Shown here: positions 1 through 6,077 of the stretch, piece after piece | Layout: each line of letters opens with the position of its first letter | Numbering within the stretch: the first letter of the stretch is position 1 | NCBI GenBank assembly: GCA_035473255.1 | Contig: DATIOK010000139.1 | Span: 1 to 6,424 of the forward strand | Origin: JAICYJ01 sp035473255 | Lineage (GTDB): Bacteria; Actinomycetota; Thermoleophilia; Gaiellales; JAICJC01 | Reading direction: 5' to 3' | Length of the DNA stretch: 6,424 bases | Made by a program: the position numbers and the translations under genes | The notes under the pieces: generated by a model | Told to the model about the DNA's origin: nothing | Seen by the model: the letters and a program-made list of their open reading frames with translations, nothing else | The model's database searches: none

Positions 1-138
1 GTGAACGGCGCGGCCGGGCATGAGCTCGAGACGACGCTCGGCAGCGTCGTGCAGTTCAGCAAGGGCCGGGTCACCTACACGGTCGCCGGGTTCCAGACGG
101 CCGACACGATCCTCAGCGCAGCACAGTCGCTGCATTGA
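1..138 (+). CDS. C-terminal fragment of an unidentified protein, possibly a LolA/RseB-like or DUF4367-like protein
   Basis: Frame 1 is open from the left edge to TGA at 136-138, giving 45 residues. The tail contains VVQFSKGRVTYTVAG, two short beta-like strands, followed by TADTILSAAQSL, an amphipathic helix. This 'strand, strand, then helix of the (A/E)xxLxxAxSL kind' ending is typical of exported LolA/RseB-like and DUF4367-like proteins of Gram-positive bacteria. That resemblance is from memory and weak, because the diagnostic part lies outside the window. The GTG at base 1 is probably internal and not a start. The stop overlaps the TTG start of the next gene (TTGA at 135-138), so this gene is the upstream member of the ABC operon, and its product may act with the exporter at the cell surface. 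I am confident that it is coding because of the junction and codon pattern, but not of its function. Confidence 0.6.
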   Translation: MNGAAGHELETTLGSVVQFSKGRVTYTVAGFQTADTILSAAQSLH

Positions 139-1061
139 GCGCGGCCGCCGCGGCGGGCGCCCTCGTCGAGATCGACGGTGTCAGCAAACGCTACGGCGAC
201 GTGGTGGCGCTGGACGACGTGTCCGCGTCGGTGACCGAGCGGGCGGTCGGTCTGCTGGGCGCCAACGGCGCCGGGAAGTCGACGCTGATGCGCTCGATGC
301 TGGGCCTGATCCGCCCCGACGAGGGCACGATCAGCGTGATGGGCATGGGCATTGAGCACGCGTGGGACATCCGCAGGCGGCTCGGCTACATGCCGGAGCA
401 CAGCTCGCTGCCGATGGGCATGACGGCCCGTGACCTGGTGGTGCACATGGGCGAGCTGCGCGGCCTGCCGCGCCGGGTGGCGGTGCTGCGCGCCTCGGAG
501 GTGCTGTTCCAGGTCGGCCTCGAGGAGGAGCGCTCGCGGCTGATCCGCACGTTCTCTGTGGGCATGAAACAGCGGACGAACCTGGCTCAGGCGATCGTGC
601 ACTCGCCCGCGATGGTGATCCTGGACGAGCCCACGAACGGCCTTGATCCGGCCGGCCGCGAGGAGATGCTGACGCTGGTGCGGCGGCTGTCCGCCGACCT
701 CGGCATCGCCGTGATCATGTCGTCACACGTGCTCGAGGACGTCGTTCGCACCTGCGACTCGGTGCTGGTGCTGCGCGACGGGAAGATCGTCGCCACCCAG
801 CGGCTGGCGCAGGCCGACCGCGTCGACAACGGCGAGGTGCAGGTGCAGATCGTCGGCGATGCCGACGCGTTCGCCGCGGCCGCCGCCGCGCTGGGGCTTG
901 CCGTACGGCCGGACGGCGAGTGGCTGCTGGTGCGTGGCGACGACAGCGACGCGGTGCTGCGCGGCGTGCGCGATGCCGCCATCGCAAGCGGCGCCGGCCT
1001 GCACGAGCTGCGCCCGGCCGGCCCCACCATCGAGCAGTCGCTGATCGGAGCCATCGGATGA
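135..1061 (+). CDS. ABC-2 type exporter ATP-binding protein (first of two)
   Basis: This 308-residue cytoplasmic ATPase should power the membrane permease encoded directly downstream. The nucleotide-binding domain occupies about residues 10-225. It has Walker A GANGAGKST (42-50), the Q-loop region GYMPEHSSL (84-92), the signature SVGMKQR (141-147), Walker B VILDEP (161-166), D-loop NGLDP (168-172) and the H-loop histidine in MSSHVLEDV (H198). All residues needed for ATP hydrolysis are present. The Q-loop glutamine is replaced by glutamate and the signature is SVGMKQ in place of LSGGQ; both are seen in the ABC-2/CcmA-like subgroup. Residues from about 230 form an Ala-rich C-terminal domain of the kind that often contacts partner subunits. 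The start is TTG, overlapping the previous stop. There is no clear Shine-Dalgarno site, so initiation probably relies on coupling, and no ATG or GTG lies nearby in frame before the ATPase core. The substrate is unknown. Confidence 0.93.
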   Translation: MSAAAAAGALVEIDGVSKRYGDVVALDDVSASVTERAVGLLGANGAGKSTLMRSMLGLIRPDEGTISVMGMGIEHAWDIRRRLGYMPEHSSLPMGMTARDLVVHMGELRGLPRRVAVLRASEVLFQVGLEEERSRLIRTFSVGMKQRTNLAQAIVHSPAMVILDEPTNGLDPAGREEMLTLVRRLSADLGIAVIMSSHVLEDVVRTCDSVLVLRDGKIVATQRLAQADRVDNGEVQVQIVGDADAFAAAAAALGLAVRPDGEWLLVRGDDSDAVLRGVRDAAIASGAGLHELRPAGPTIEQSLIGAIG

Positions 1062-1927
1062 GCAGCGAAGCGCGACTGGTCGACACCGCGTTCACCACCT
1101 ACCAGGGACCGCGAGCGGGACGGCTGGCCGCGATCTGGTCGCTCGCGCACTGGAGCGCGCTGCGGGCGCTCGGAGCCCGCCGCGGCTGGAAGGCCAAGGT
1201 GATCCCGATCTCGCTGACGCTGCTGGCGTTCGCACCGGCGCTGGTGGTGCTGGGCCTGCGCGCCATACTCGGCTCCGGCAGCGTCAGCCGCAGCGTCGCC
1301 AACGCCGTCCCGTACTCCGACTACATCAGCACGATCGGGATCGTCGTCCTCGTGTTCAGCGTCGTGATCACCCCGGAGCTGGTCTGCCCCGACCGCCGCG
1401 ACCGCACGCTGTCGCTCTACTTCTCCACCGCCATCGGCCGCCTCGACTACGTGCTGGGCAAGATCGCCGCGGCGCTGATGCCGCTGCTGCTGGTGACGCT
1501 GGCGCCGGTGCTGCTGCTCTACGTCGGCACGGTGCTGTTTTCCGTCCATCCGGTCGGCTACCTGCAGGCGAACTGGCTGGATGTCCCCCGCATCATCGTC
1601 TCCAGCCTGATCGTCGCCACCTTCTATGGGCTGGTGGGGCTGGCGATCTCGTCGCTGACCAGCCGGCGTGCGTTCGCGGTCGGCGGGTACCTGGCCTTCC
1701 TGGCCATCTCGACGGTGATGGGCGGCGTCCTCAGCGATGCCCTGAACGCGCGCTACTTCCGACTGCTGGCGGTGGCGGCGGCGCCGATCCGGGCCGGGCA
1801 GGGGCTGTTTCCGAAGTACACCGACCCGGGCAACATCAGCCCCGTGGTGTGGGGCTCGACCGTCGTCGAGGTGTGCGTGGTGGCTGTCATCGTGTTGGCG
1901 GTGCGGTACGGGAGGGACGAGGGATGA
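1058..1927 (+). CDS. ABC-2 type transporter permease (first of two)
   Basis: This 289-residue integral membrane protein is the channel partner of the preceding ATPase. A cytoplasmic N-terminus carries TTYQGPRAGR (13-22), a Y-x-G-P-R motif common in actinobacterial permeases of this type. About six hydrophobic helices follow, near residues 48-71, 89-109, 136-160, 178-200, 205-225 and 262-282. Between the second and third helices, PELVCPDRRDRTLSLYFST (106-124) and RLDYVLGK (128-135) form the acidic/basic coupling-loop region seen in ABC2_membrane-family permeases. I chose ATG 1058 because it overlaps the upstream stop as ATGA and has GGAG 7 bases upstream. A longer reading from 920 would lie out of frame inside the ATPase gene and adds an arginine-rich, non-membrane stretch. 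No substrate-binding domain is visible, which fits an exporter. Confidence 0.9.
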   Translation: MSSEARLVDTAFTTYQGPRAGRLAAIWSLAHWSALRALGARRGWKAKVIPISLTLLAFAPALVVLGLRAILGSGSVSRSVANAVPYSDYISTIGIVVLVFSVVITPELVCPDRRDRTLSLYFSTAIGRLDYVLGKIAAALMPLLLVTLAPVLLLYVGTVLFSVHPVGYLQANWLDVPRIIVSSLIVATFYGLVGLAISSLTSRRAFAVGGYLAFLAISTVMGGVLSDALNARYFRLLAVAAAPIRAGQGLFPKYTDPGNISPVVWGSTVVEVCVVAVIVLAVRYGRDEG

Positions 1928-2859
1928 GCGCGCCGGCGATCGAGTTCACCGGTGTCTCGCGCTGGTACGGGGACACCGTCTCGCTGGCCGACGTCACGTT
2001 CACGGCCGACGCCGGCGTGGTCGGGCTGCTCGGGCACAACGGTGCCGGCAAGTCGACCACGCTGAAGCTGTGCGCCGGGTTCTCGACGCCCAGCACCGGC
2101 ACGGTGCGCATCTACGGCGACAACCCGCGGCGCAACCCGGACGTCTACCGGCGCGTCGGGATCGTGCCCGACCACAGCCCGCCGTGGCCGTTCCTGACGG
2201 CGCGCGAGGTGGTGGAGCTGTCCGCCCGCCTGCACAAGGTGCCCGACTACCGTGAAGCAGCCGCCCGCGCGATCGCGACCGTCGAGCTGGAACCGGCCGC
2301 CGACCGGCGCGTGGCCGGGTTCTCGCACGGCATGCGCCAGCGGGTGAAGCTGGCCCAGGCGATCGCGCACGAGCCCGACCTGTTGCTGCTGGACGAGCCG
2401 CTGAACGGCCTCGACCCCACCCAGCGCGAGCACGTGATCTCCCTGCTGATCCGGCTCGGCGAGCAGGGCCGCACCGTCGTCGTGTCGTCCCATGTCCTGC
2501 ACGAGGTGGAGCGGATGGCTCCGCGGGTGCTGGTGCTGGTGAACGGGCACCTGGTGGCCGAGGGTTCGACGGCGGGGATCCGGCAGCTGATCAGCGAGCG
2601 GCCGCGGCGCGTGCTGGTGACGGCCGACAACGCCCGCGCGCTGGCGCGCGAGCTGATGTCGAGCGCGGCCGTCGACGCCGTGCGGATCGCCGACGGCGCG
2701 ATCGAGGTCGAGACCAGCGAGCCGTCGCAGCTGAGCCGCGAGCTGCCGGCCGCGGCCGGGCGCACCCAGTCACTGCTGCGTCTGATCCGGCCGGTCGGCG
2801 ACGACCTGGAGAGCGTCTACACCTATCTGCACGACCGCGCTCGGGGGCAGGCGCGATGA
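1924..2859 (+). CDS. ABC-2 type exporter ATP-binding protein (second of two)
   Basis: This is a 311-residue cytoplasmic ATPase, paralogous to the first one but clearly diverged. The motifs in order are Walker A GHNGAGKST (37-45), the Q-loop region GIVPDHSPPWPFLT (79-92) with aspartate in place of glutamine, signature FSHGMRQR (133-140), Walker B LLLLDEP (153-159), D-loop NGLDP (161-165) and the H-loop histidine in VVSSHVLHEV (H190). The C-terminal region from about residue 225 (RPRRVLVTADNARALAREL) forms an alpha/beta accessory domain. The Q-loop change differs from the first ATPase (Asp here, Glu there), so the two are unlikely to be a recent duplication. The start is ATG 1924 in an ATGA overlap with the permease, with a good GGAGGG 7 bases upstream; an upstream alternative at 1849 would overlap the permease gene by about 80 bases. 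Its partner is presumably the next permease. Confidence 0.93.
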   Translation: MSAPAIEFTGVSRWYGDTVSLADVTFTADAGVVGLLGHNGAGKSTTLKLCAGFSTPSTGTVRIYGDNPRRNPDVYRRVGIVPDHSPPWPFLTAREVVELSARLHKVPDYREAAARAIATVELEPAADRRVAGFSHGMRQRVKLAQAIAHEPDLLLLDEPLNGLDPTQREHVISLLIRLGEQGRTVVVSSHVLHEVERMAPRVLVLVNGHLVAEGSTAGIRQLISERPRRVLVTADNARALARELMSSAAVDAVRIADGAIEVETSEPSQLSRELPAAAGRTQSLLRLIRPVGDDLESVYTYLHDRARGQAR

Positions 2860-3575
2860 TCCTGCCCGTCTACCGGCTGACGTTGCGCGCGCTGCTCCTG
2901 CAGCGGCGCACGATCATGCTGGTGGTGGTGGTGCTCGCGCCGGTCGCGACCTCGCTGATCTACGCCCTGGCTCGTCCCGGGGGCAGCGACACGGTGGACT
3001 TCTACTCCGGCATCGTGCAGAAGCTGTTCGTGCCGGCCGTGGCGGCGCTGGTGGCGCTGGTGTTCGGCGTCAGCGCGTTCGGCGACGAGCGGGAGGACGG
3101 CACCATCCTGTACCTGGTGGCAACGCCGCAGCCGCGGCTGGAGCTGGTGGTTGCGAAGGTGGCCGCGGCCTGGACGGCGTCGCTGGTGCTGCTCGTGCCG
3201 AGCCTGGTGCTGAGCGGTCTGCTCGGCCTGGGGTCGGCGGCGTCGCTGCGCCTGATCGGCTGGCCGCTGCTGGGCGTGGTGCTGGCCAGCCTGGCCTACT
3301 GCGCGGCGTCGTCCTGGCTGTCGCTGAAGACGCGGCGGCCGGTGGTGATCGGCGTCATCTACATCCTCTTGTGGGAAGGGTCGGTCGCGACCTATGCGGC
3401 GTCGGCCGCCAAGCTCTCGATCTCGGCATACGGCAGCGCCTTCGTCGCACATGCGCTGCCCCAGTCGGCCCCGCCGGTAGCGGGCCTGGTGCCATCCGCG
3501 CTGGTGCTGGCGGCGGTGGTCGTGCTGGCGGCATGGGGCGCCGCCCGCAGCCTGGCTCGCACGGAGCTCCCGTGA
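2856..3575 (+). CDS. ABC-2 type transporter permease (second of two)
   Basis: This 239-residue membrane protein is the last gene of the operon. Six hydrophobic segments lie at about residues 18-38, 54-74, 104-124, 133-153, 162-180 and 212-232. After the second helix comes FGDEREDGTILYLVATP (75-91), then RLELVVAKVAAAW (94-106). This is the E-R-E-x-G-T... K pattern of ABC2_membrane permeases, where the cytoplasmic loop docks on the ATPase. It is 50 residues shorter than the first permease, lacks the Y-x-G-P-R N-terminal segment, and so is not a simple duplicate. The start ATG 2856 overlaps the ATPase stop (ATGA). The Shine-Dalgarno is only a G-rich run, so coupling is likely. The stop lies 3 bases from the stop of the convergent acetyltransferase gene. 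Confidence 0.88.
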   Translation: MILPVYRLTLRALLLQRRTIMLVVVVLAPVATSLIYALARPGGSDTVDFYSGIVQKLFVPAVAALVALVFGVSAFGDEREDGTILYLVATPQPRLELVVAKVAAAWTASLVLLVPSLVLSGLLGLGSAASLRLIGWPLLGVVLASLAYCAASSWLSLKTRRPVVIGVIYILLWEGSVATYAASAAKLSISAYGSAFVAHALPQSAPPVAGLVPSALVLAAVVVLAAWGAARSLARTELP

Positions 3576-3578
3576 GGC

Positions 3579-4145
3579 TCAGTCCAGATCCGCGGGCAGC
3601 AGCGACCAGCAGATCATGTCCTTGCGCACGCCCTGCACCGACCGCGATCCCCGCTCCAGCCCCTCGCGGGTGAAGCCCGCCCGCTCGAGCGCACGCTGCG
3701 AGGCGATGTTCTCCGGGTCGGTGCGCCCCTCGAGGCGCTCCGCCCCGAGCGCCTGAAATGCCCACGGTGACACCAGCCGGATCCCACGTGTCACGAGGCC
3801 CTTGCGGCGCGCCGCCGGATGCACGCCGTAGGCCACCTCGACGATGCCCGGCGGCCGCTCCGTCGAGAGCAGGATCACGCCCCGGTAGTCGTCGCTGCCG
3901 CACTCGGTGATGGTGAACGCGAGCGGCGCTGTCGGGTCGTCCCACGATCCCATCAGCTGCGTCAGCTCATCGCGCGCGTCCTTCTCGGTGTAGGGGATGG
4001 GCACGTTCACCCAGCGCCGGGTGGTCGCGTCGCGGCCCTCCTCCATCAGCCCCGACAGGTCGCTCTCGCGCATCGGCCGCAGCATGACGGTGCCGTCGCT
4101 GAGCGGCGGGTCGGGCGGATCGACGTGGTCGGGGCGGCGGGGCAA
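3579..4145 (-). CDS. GNAT-family N-acetyltransferase, RimJ/RimL type
   Basis: This 188-residue cytoplasmic acetyltransferase would transfer acetyl from acetyl-CoA to an amine, either a protein N-terminus or a small molecule. It opens with PPLSDGTVMLRPMRESDL (about 13-30), the usual first strand and helix of the family. The acetyl-CoA pyrophosphate loop region is YGVHPAARRKGLVTRGIRL (106-124). Its last consensus position is V where Gly or Ala is usual. The C-terminal motif NIASQRALERAGFTREG (146-162) is characteristic of RimJ/RimL-type proteins (N-x-x-S-x-R-x-x-E-x-x-G-F). The start is TTG at 4145, 10 bases after the MFS stop, with a weak AGG upstream. The only internal ATGs (residues 21 and 25) would cut the first strand, so TTG is preferred. 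It is co-directional with the MFS gene, which suggests one operon, perhaps modifying and exporting a compound; that link is inference. Confidence 0.9.
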   Translation of the reverse strand: MPRRPDHVDPPDPPLSDGTVMLRPMRESDLSGLMEEGRDATTRRWVNVPIPYTEKDARDELTQLMGSWDDPTAPLAFTITECGSDDYRGVILLSTERPPGIVEVAYGVHPAARRKGLVTRGIRLVSPWAFQALGAERLEGRTDPENIASQRALERAGFTREGLERGSRSVQGVRKDMICWSLLPADLD

Positions 4146-4155
4146 CTGGACGTAC

Positions 4156-5433
4156 CTAGGCAGGTGACGGGGTTGGGCGGAGCAGGCTGCCGCGGCGGCC
4201 GACGCTGAGGCTGAGGGCGGCCGCCGTCACGCCCAGCGCGCCCGCGACCAGAAACGCCGGCTCGTACGATCCGAACCAGGTGCGGCTGGCACCGGCGCCC
4301 CAGGCTGCGAAGGCGGCGCCGAACTGGTGACAGGCGAACACCCAGGCGAACACCACGCCCACCCGCTCGCGGCCGAACACCTCACGTACCAGCGCCACCG
4401 TCGGCGGCACCGTAGCCACCCAGTCCAGGCCGTAGAAGACCACGAACGCCACCAGTCCCAGGCCGGCGTGCGACAGCGCGGCGTTCAGCCCCAGCAGCGC
4501 CATGCCGCGCAGCCCGTAGTACCAGAACAGCAGCCAGCGCGGATCGAAGCGGTCGGTCAGCCAGCCGGAGCAGATGGTGCCGACCACGTCGAACACGCCG
4601 ATCGCGGCCAGCAGCCCGGCGCCGCGCACCTCGCTCAGCCCGTGATCGGAGCAGGCCGCGATCAGGTGCGTCCCGATCAGACCGTTGGTCGTCGCGCCGC
4701 AGATGAAGAAGGCTCCCGCCAGCAGCCAGAAGTCGCGTACGCGAATCGCGCCGCGCAGCGCGCCGACCGCGTTTCGGAAGGGGTTCACGAGCCGGCGCGG
4801 CGGCTCCGGCTCGACGGCTCCGTAGGGCGTCAGCCCCACGTCGGCGGGGTCGGTGCGCAGGAACACGAGCGCGATCGGCACCACCACCAGGATCGCCGTC
4901 AGCGCGATCACCGCGGCCGCGGCGCGCCAGCTGTAGGCGGTCACCACCCACGCCAGCAGCGGCAGGAACACCAGCTGGCCGCTGGCGTTGCTGGCGGTCA
5001 GCATGCCGGTGACCAGTCCCCGGCGGGTGCTGAACCAGCGGTTGGCCACGATCGCGGCCAGCGGCACGGCAACCGCACCGGTCGCGCCGCCCACCACCAG
5101 GCCCCACAGCAGGTAGAGCTGCCAGGGCGACGTCATCTGGGTGGTCAACGCGGCGCCGACCGCGACCGTGATCAGCGCGATCACGGTCACACGGCGCAGG
5201 CCGAACCGCTCCACGATGGCGGCCGCGAACGGCGCGCCCAAGCCGTACACCAGCAGATTCACCGCCACCGCTCCGCCGATCAGCGCCGGCGACCAGCCGA
5301 ACTCGTCTTGCAGCGGCAAGAGCAGCACGCCCGGCGTGGCGCGGAACCCGGCCGCCGTCAGCAGCACCACGAACGTGGCCGCGGCGACCACCCACGCGTA
5401 GTGCACCCGGCCCCTGAAGATGCGGGCGATCAT
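4156..5433 (-). CDS. MFS transporter, 12-helix, OFA/monocarboxylate-like
   Basis: This 425-residue inner-membrane secondary transporter has about twelve hydrophobic helices in two halves joined by a polar loop near residues 193-232. Family marks are HYAWVVAAATF (11-21), FGWSPALIGGA (45-55), a conserved loop 2-3 with ERFGLRRV (75-82), NRWFSTRRGLVTG (131-143) in loop 4-5, and GWLTDRFDPRW (290-300) in the second-half repeat. The YAWVV start and the GWS...GxxxSVN-like pattern resemble oxalate/formate antiporter and monocarboxylate transporter relatives, but the substrate cannot be assigned. I chose ATG 5433 (MIARIFRGRVHYAW) because the open frame upstream to 5571 is made almost entirely of repeat E1. 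No Shine-Dalgarno precedes 5433. TACGAT lies 9 bases upstream (5443-5448) and could be a -10 box for a leaderless mRNA. The alternative ATG 5475 lies inside the repeat's terminal inverted repeat. Confidence 0.9.
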   Translation of the reverse strand: MIARIFRGRVHYAWVVAAATFVVLLTAAGFRATPGVLLLPLQDEFGWSPALIGGAVAVNLLVYGLGAPFAAAIVERFGLRRVTVIALITVAVGAALTTQMTSPWQLYLLWGLVVGGATGAVAVPLAAIVANRWFSTRRGLVTGMLTASNASGQLVFLPLLAWVVTAYSWRAAAAVIALTAILVVVPIALVFLRTDPADVGLTPYGAVEPEPPRRLVNPFRNAVGALRGAIRVRDFWLLAGAFFICGATTNGLIGTHLIAACSDHGLSEVRGAGLLAAIGVFDVVGTICSGWLTDRFDPRWLLFWYYGLRGMALLGLNAALSHAGLGLVAFVVFYGLDWVATVPPTVALVREVFGRERVGVVFAWVFACHQFGAAFAAWGAGASRTWFGSYEPAFLVAGALGVTAAALSLSVGRRGSLLRPTPSPA

Positions 5434-5442
5434 GATCGCCGC

Positions 5443-5448
5443 ATCGTA
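5443..5448 (-). promoter_or_regulatory. Candidate -10 box for a leaderless MFS transcript
   Basis: On the minus strand TACGAT matches the TAnnnT -10 pattern and ends 9 bases before ATG 5433. A start site 6-8 bases downstream would fall at or next to the ATG, so the mRNA would have almost no leader. That fits the lack of a Shine-Dalgarno site. No convincing -35 hexamer is seen, and the expected -35 position lies in the end of repeat E1. The call is weak because a six-base match is common by chance. Confidence 0.25.
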
Positions 5449-5458
5449 GGCAACGAGG

Positions 5459-5577
5459 AGATAGTTGATCGGCATCTCCGTGGTGTCCTGGACGGTTCGC
5501 AGCCGTAGCCACCCAGACCACCGCCTCCCCAAACCGAACGCAGCGGCAGGCTCGCGAAAGATGCGGATCAACTATCT
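5459..5577. repeat. Intergenic imperfect-palindromic repeat, copy E1 (ERIC/MITE-like)
   Basis: A 119-bp non-coding element lies between the divergent MFS and hypothetical genes. Its ends are inverted repeats: AGATAGTTGATCGGCATCT (5459-5477) and, read on the minus strand from 5577 to 5559, AGATAGTTGATCCGCATCT, matching at 18 of 19 positions. Inside, TTCGCAGCC near 5496-5504 can pair with GGCTCGCGAA near 5549-5558 with one bulge, so the transcript of either strand can fold into a long two-tier hairpin. The minus strand aligns along its whole length with copy E2 at roughly 87% identity (hand count). It has no open frame of its own, no transposase and no convincing target-site duplication. ERIC and MITE elements share its size, palindromy and intergenic placement, but the sequence is not a family I recognise. 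Confidence 0.85.
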
Positions 5578-5588
5578 AAGATGGGCTC

Positions 5589-5606
5589 TATACCAGTGTG
5601 GAGGGA
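5589..5606 (+). promoter_or_regulatory. Ribosome binding site and possible -10 box of the 154-aa gene
   Basis: GGAGGGA at 5600-5606 is a strong Shine-Dalgarno sequence 6 bases before ATG 5613. It decides that start over the in-frame GTG at 5598, which overlaps the site itself. TATACC at 5589-5594 is a possible -10 box, but it would put the transcript start near the Shine-Dalgarno, and the matching -35 position falls inside the right end of repeat E1 without a good hexamer. The ribosome site is well supported; the promoter is a guess. Confidence 0.55.
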
Positions 5607-5612
5607 CACGCG

Positions 5613-6077
5613 ATGGCAGATACCGACACACGGACGATCGACAATGCCGCGCGGCGGCAGCTGGCGGTCGACCTCTTCAACCACGTGTGGACGCTGATGA
5701 GGTTGCACGACCGCACGCGCGAGCAGGACACCGAGATGATCCACGCCGCCCACGCCTCGCGGCATCACTGGGGCGAGGTGGGCACGCCGGTCAACTTCGC
5801 GCGCGGCGAGTGGCAGGTGTCGCGCGTCTACAGCGTGCTCGGCCGCGGCGAGCCGGCGCTGGTGCACGCGCGCCTGTGTCTGGACACCTGCGTCGAGCAC
5901 GGCATCGGCGACTTCGACATCGCCTACGCGCACGAGGCGATGGGACGCGCCTACCGCGTGCTCGGAGACCAGGCCGAGTCGACCGCGCACGCCGAGGAGG
6001 CCCGCCGGGCAACCGCCGGCATCGCCGACCCCGAGGACCGTGAGCACGCGATGGAGGACATCGCGGAGCTGCTCTAG
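5613..6077 (+). CDS. Conserved-type hypothetical protein, helical and TPR-like
   Basis: This soluble 154-residue protein has no signal peptide or membrane segment and I cannot assign it a function. It is almost all helical. The first part (about 12-50, RRQLAVDLFNHVWTLM then DRTREQDTEMIHAAHASRHHW) is followed by two helix-turn-helix units with TPR spacing: GEWQVSRVYSVLGRGEPALVHARLCL (about 66-91) and DFDIAYAHEAMGRAYRVLGDQ (about 100-120). Each has small residues at TPR-type packing positions, ending in an acidic tail DPEDREHAMEDIAELL. I recall similar roughly 150-aa proteins of unknown function with HAxHAS, GTPxNxARGEWQ and GRGEPAL motifs in actinobacteria; this is memory only. Several histidines cluster at residues 45-53, but no known catalytic site is evident. 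It stands alone, bracketed by repeats E1 and E2, and its TAG stop overlaps the first bases of E2. The start is fixed by the Shine-Dalgarno at 5600-5606. Confidence 0.88.
   Translation: MADTDTRTIDNAARRQLAVDLFNHVWTLMRLHDRTREQDTEMIHAAHASRHHWGEVGTPVNFARGEWQVSRVYSVLGRGEPALVHARLCLDTCVEHGIGDFDIAYAHEAMGRAYRVLGDQAESTAHAEEARRATAGIADPEDREHAMEDIAELL

Noticed and set aside
920..1057. N-terminal extension of the first permease from 920.
   Set aside because: It overlaps the ATPase gene by about 140 bases and encodes an Arg-rich stretch; ATG 1058 has an ATGA overlap and a GGAG at proper spacing.
3560..3574. Small hairpin CACGG/CCGTG over the end of the last ABC permease gene as a terminator.
   Set aside because: Only 5 bp of stem with no T-run, and it lies inside coding sequence; such stems are frequent in GC-rich DNA.
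4327..5521. Long open frames on both strands across the MFS gene (393 aa on +, 379 aa on -).
   Set aside because: They are rich in Arg, His, Gln, Gly and Ala with no hydrophobic or domain pattern, which is what GC-rich codon bias produces in other frames; the MFS frame has clear family motifs.
5434..5571. 46-residue N-terminal extension of the MFS protein to ATG 5571.
   Set aside because: The DNA is repeat E1, shared with a non-coding gap elsewhere in the window; the protein family normally starts close to the YAWVV helix.
5459..5577. Integron attC site, because of the GTTGATC and GATCAAC ends.
   Set aside because: attC ends are arranged RYYYAAC...GTTRRRY; here the order is the reverse, and no integrase or cassette array is present.
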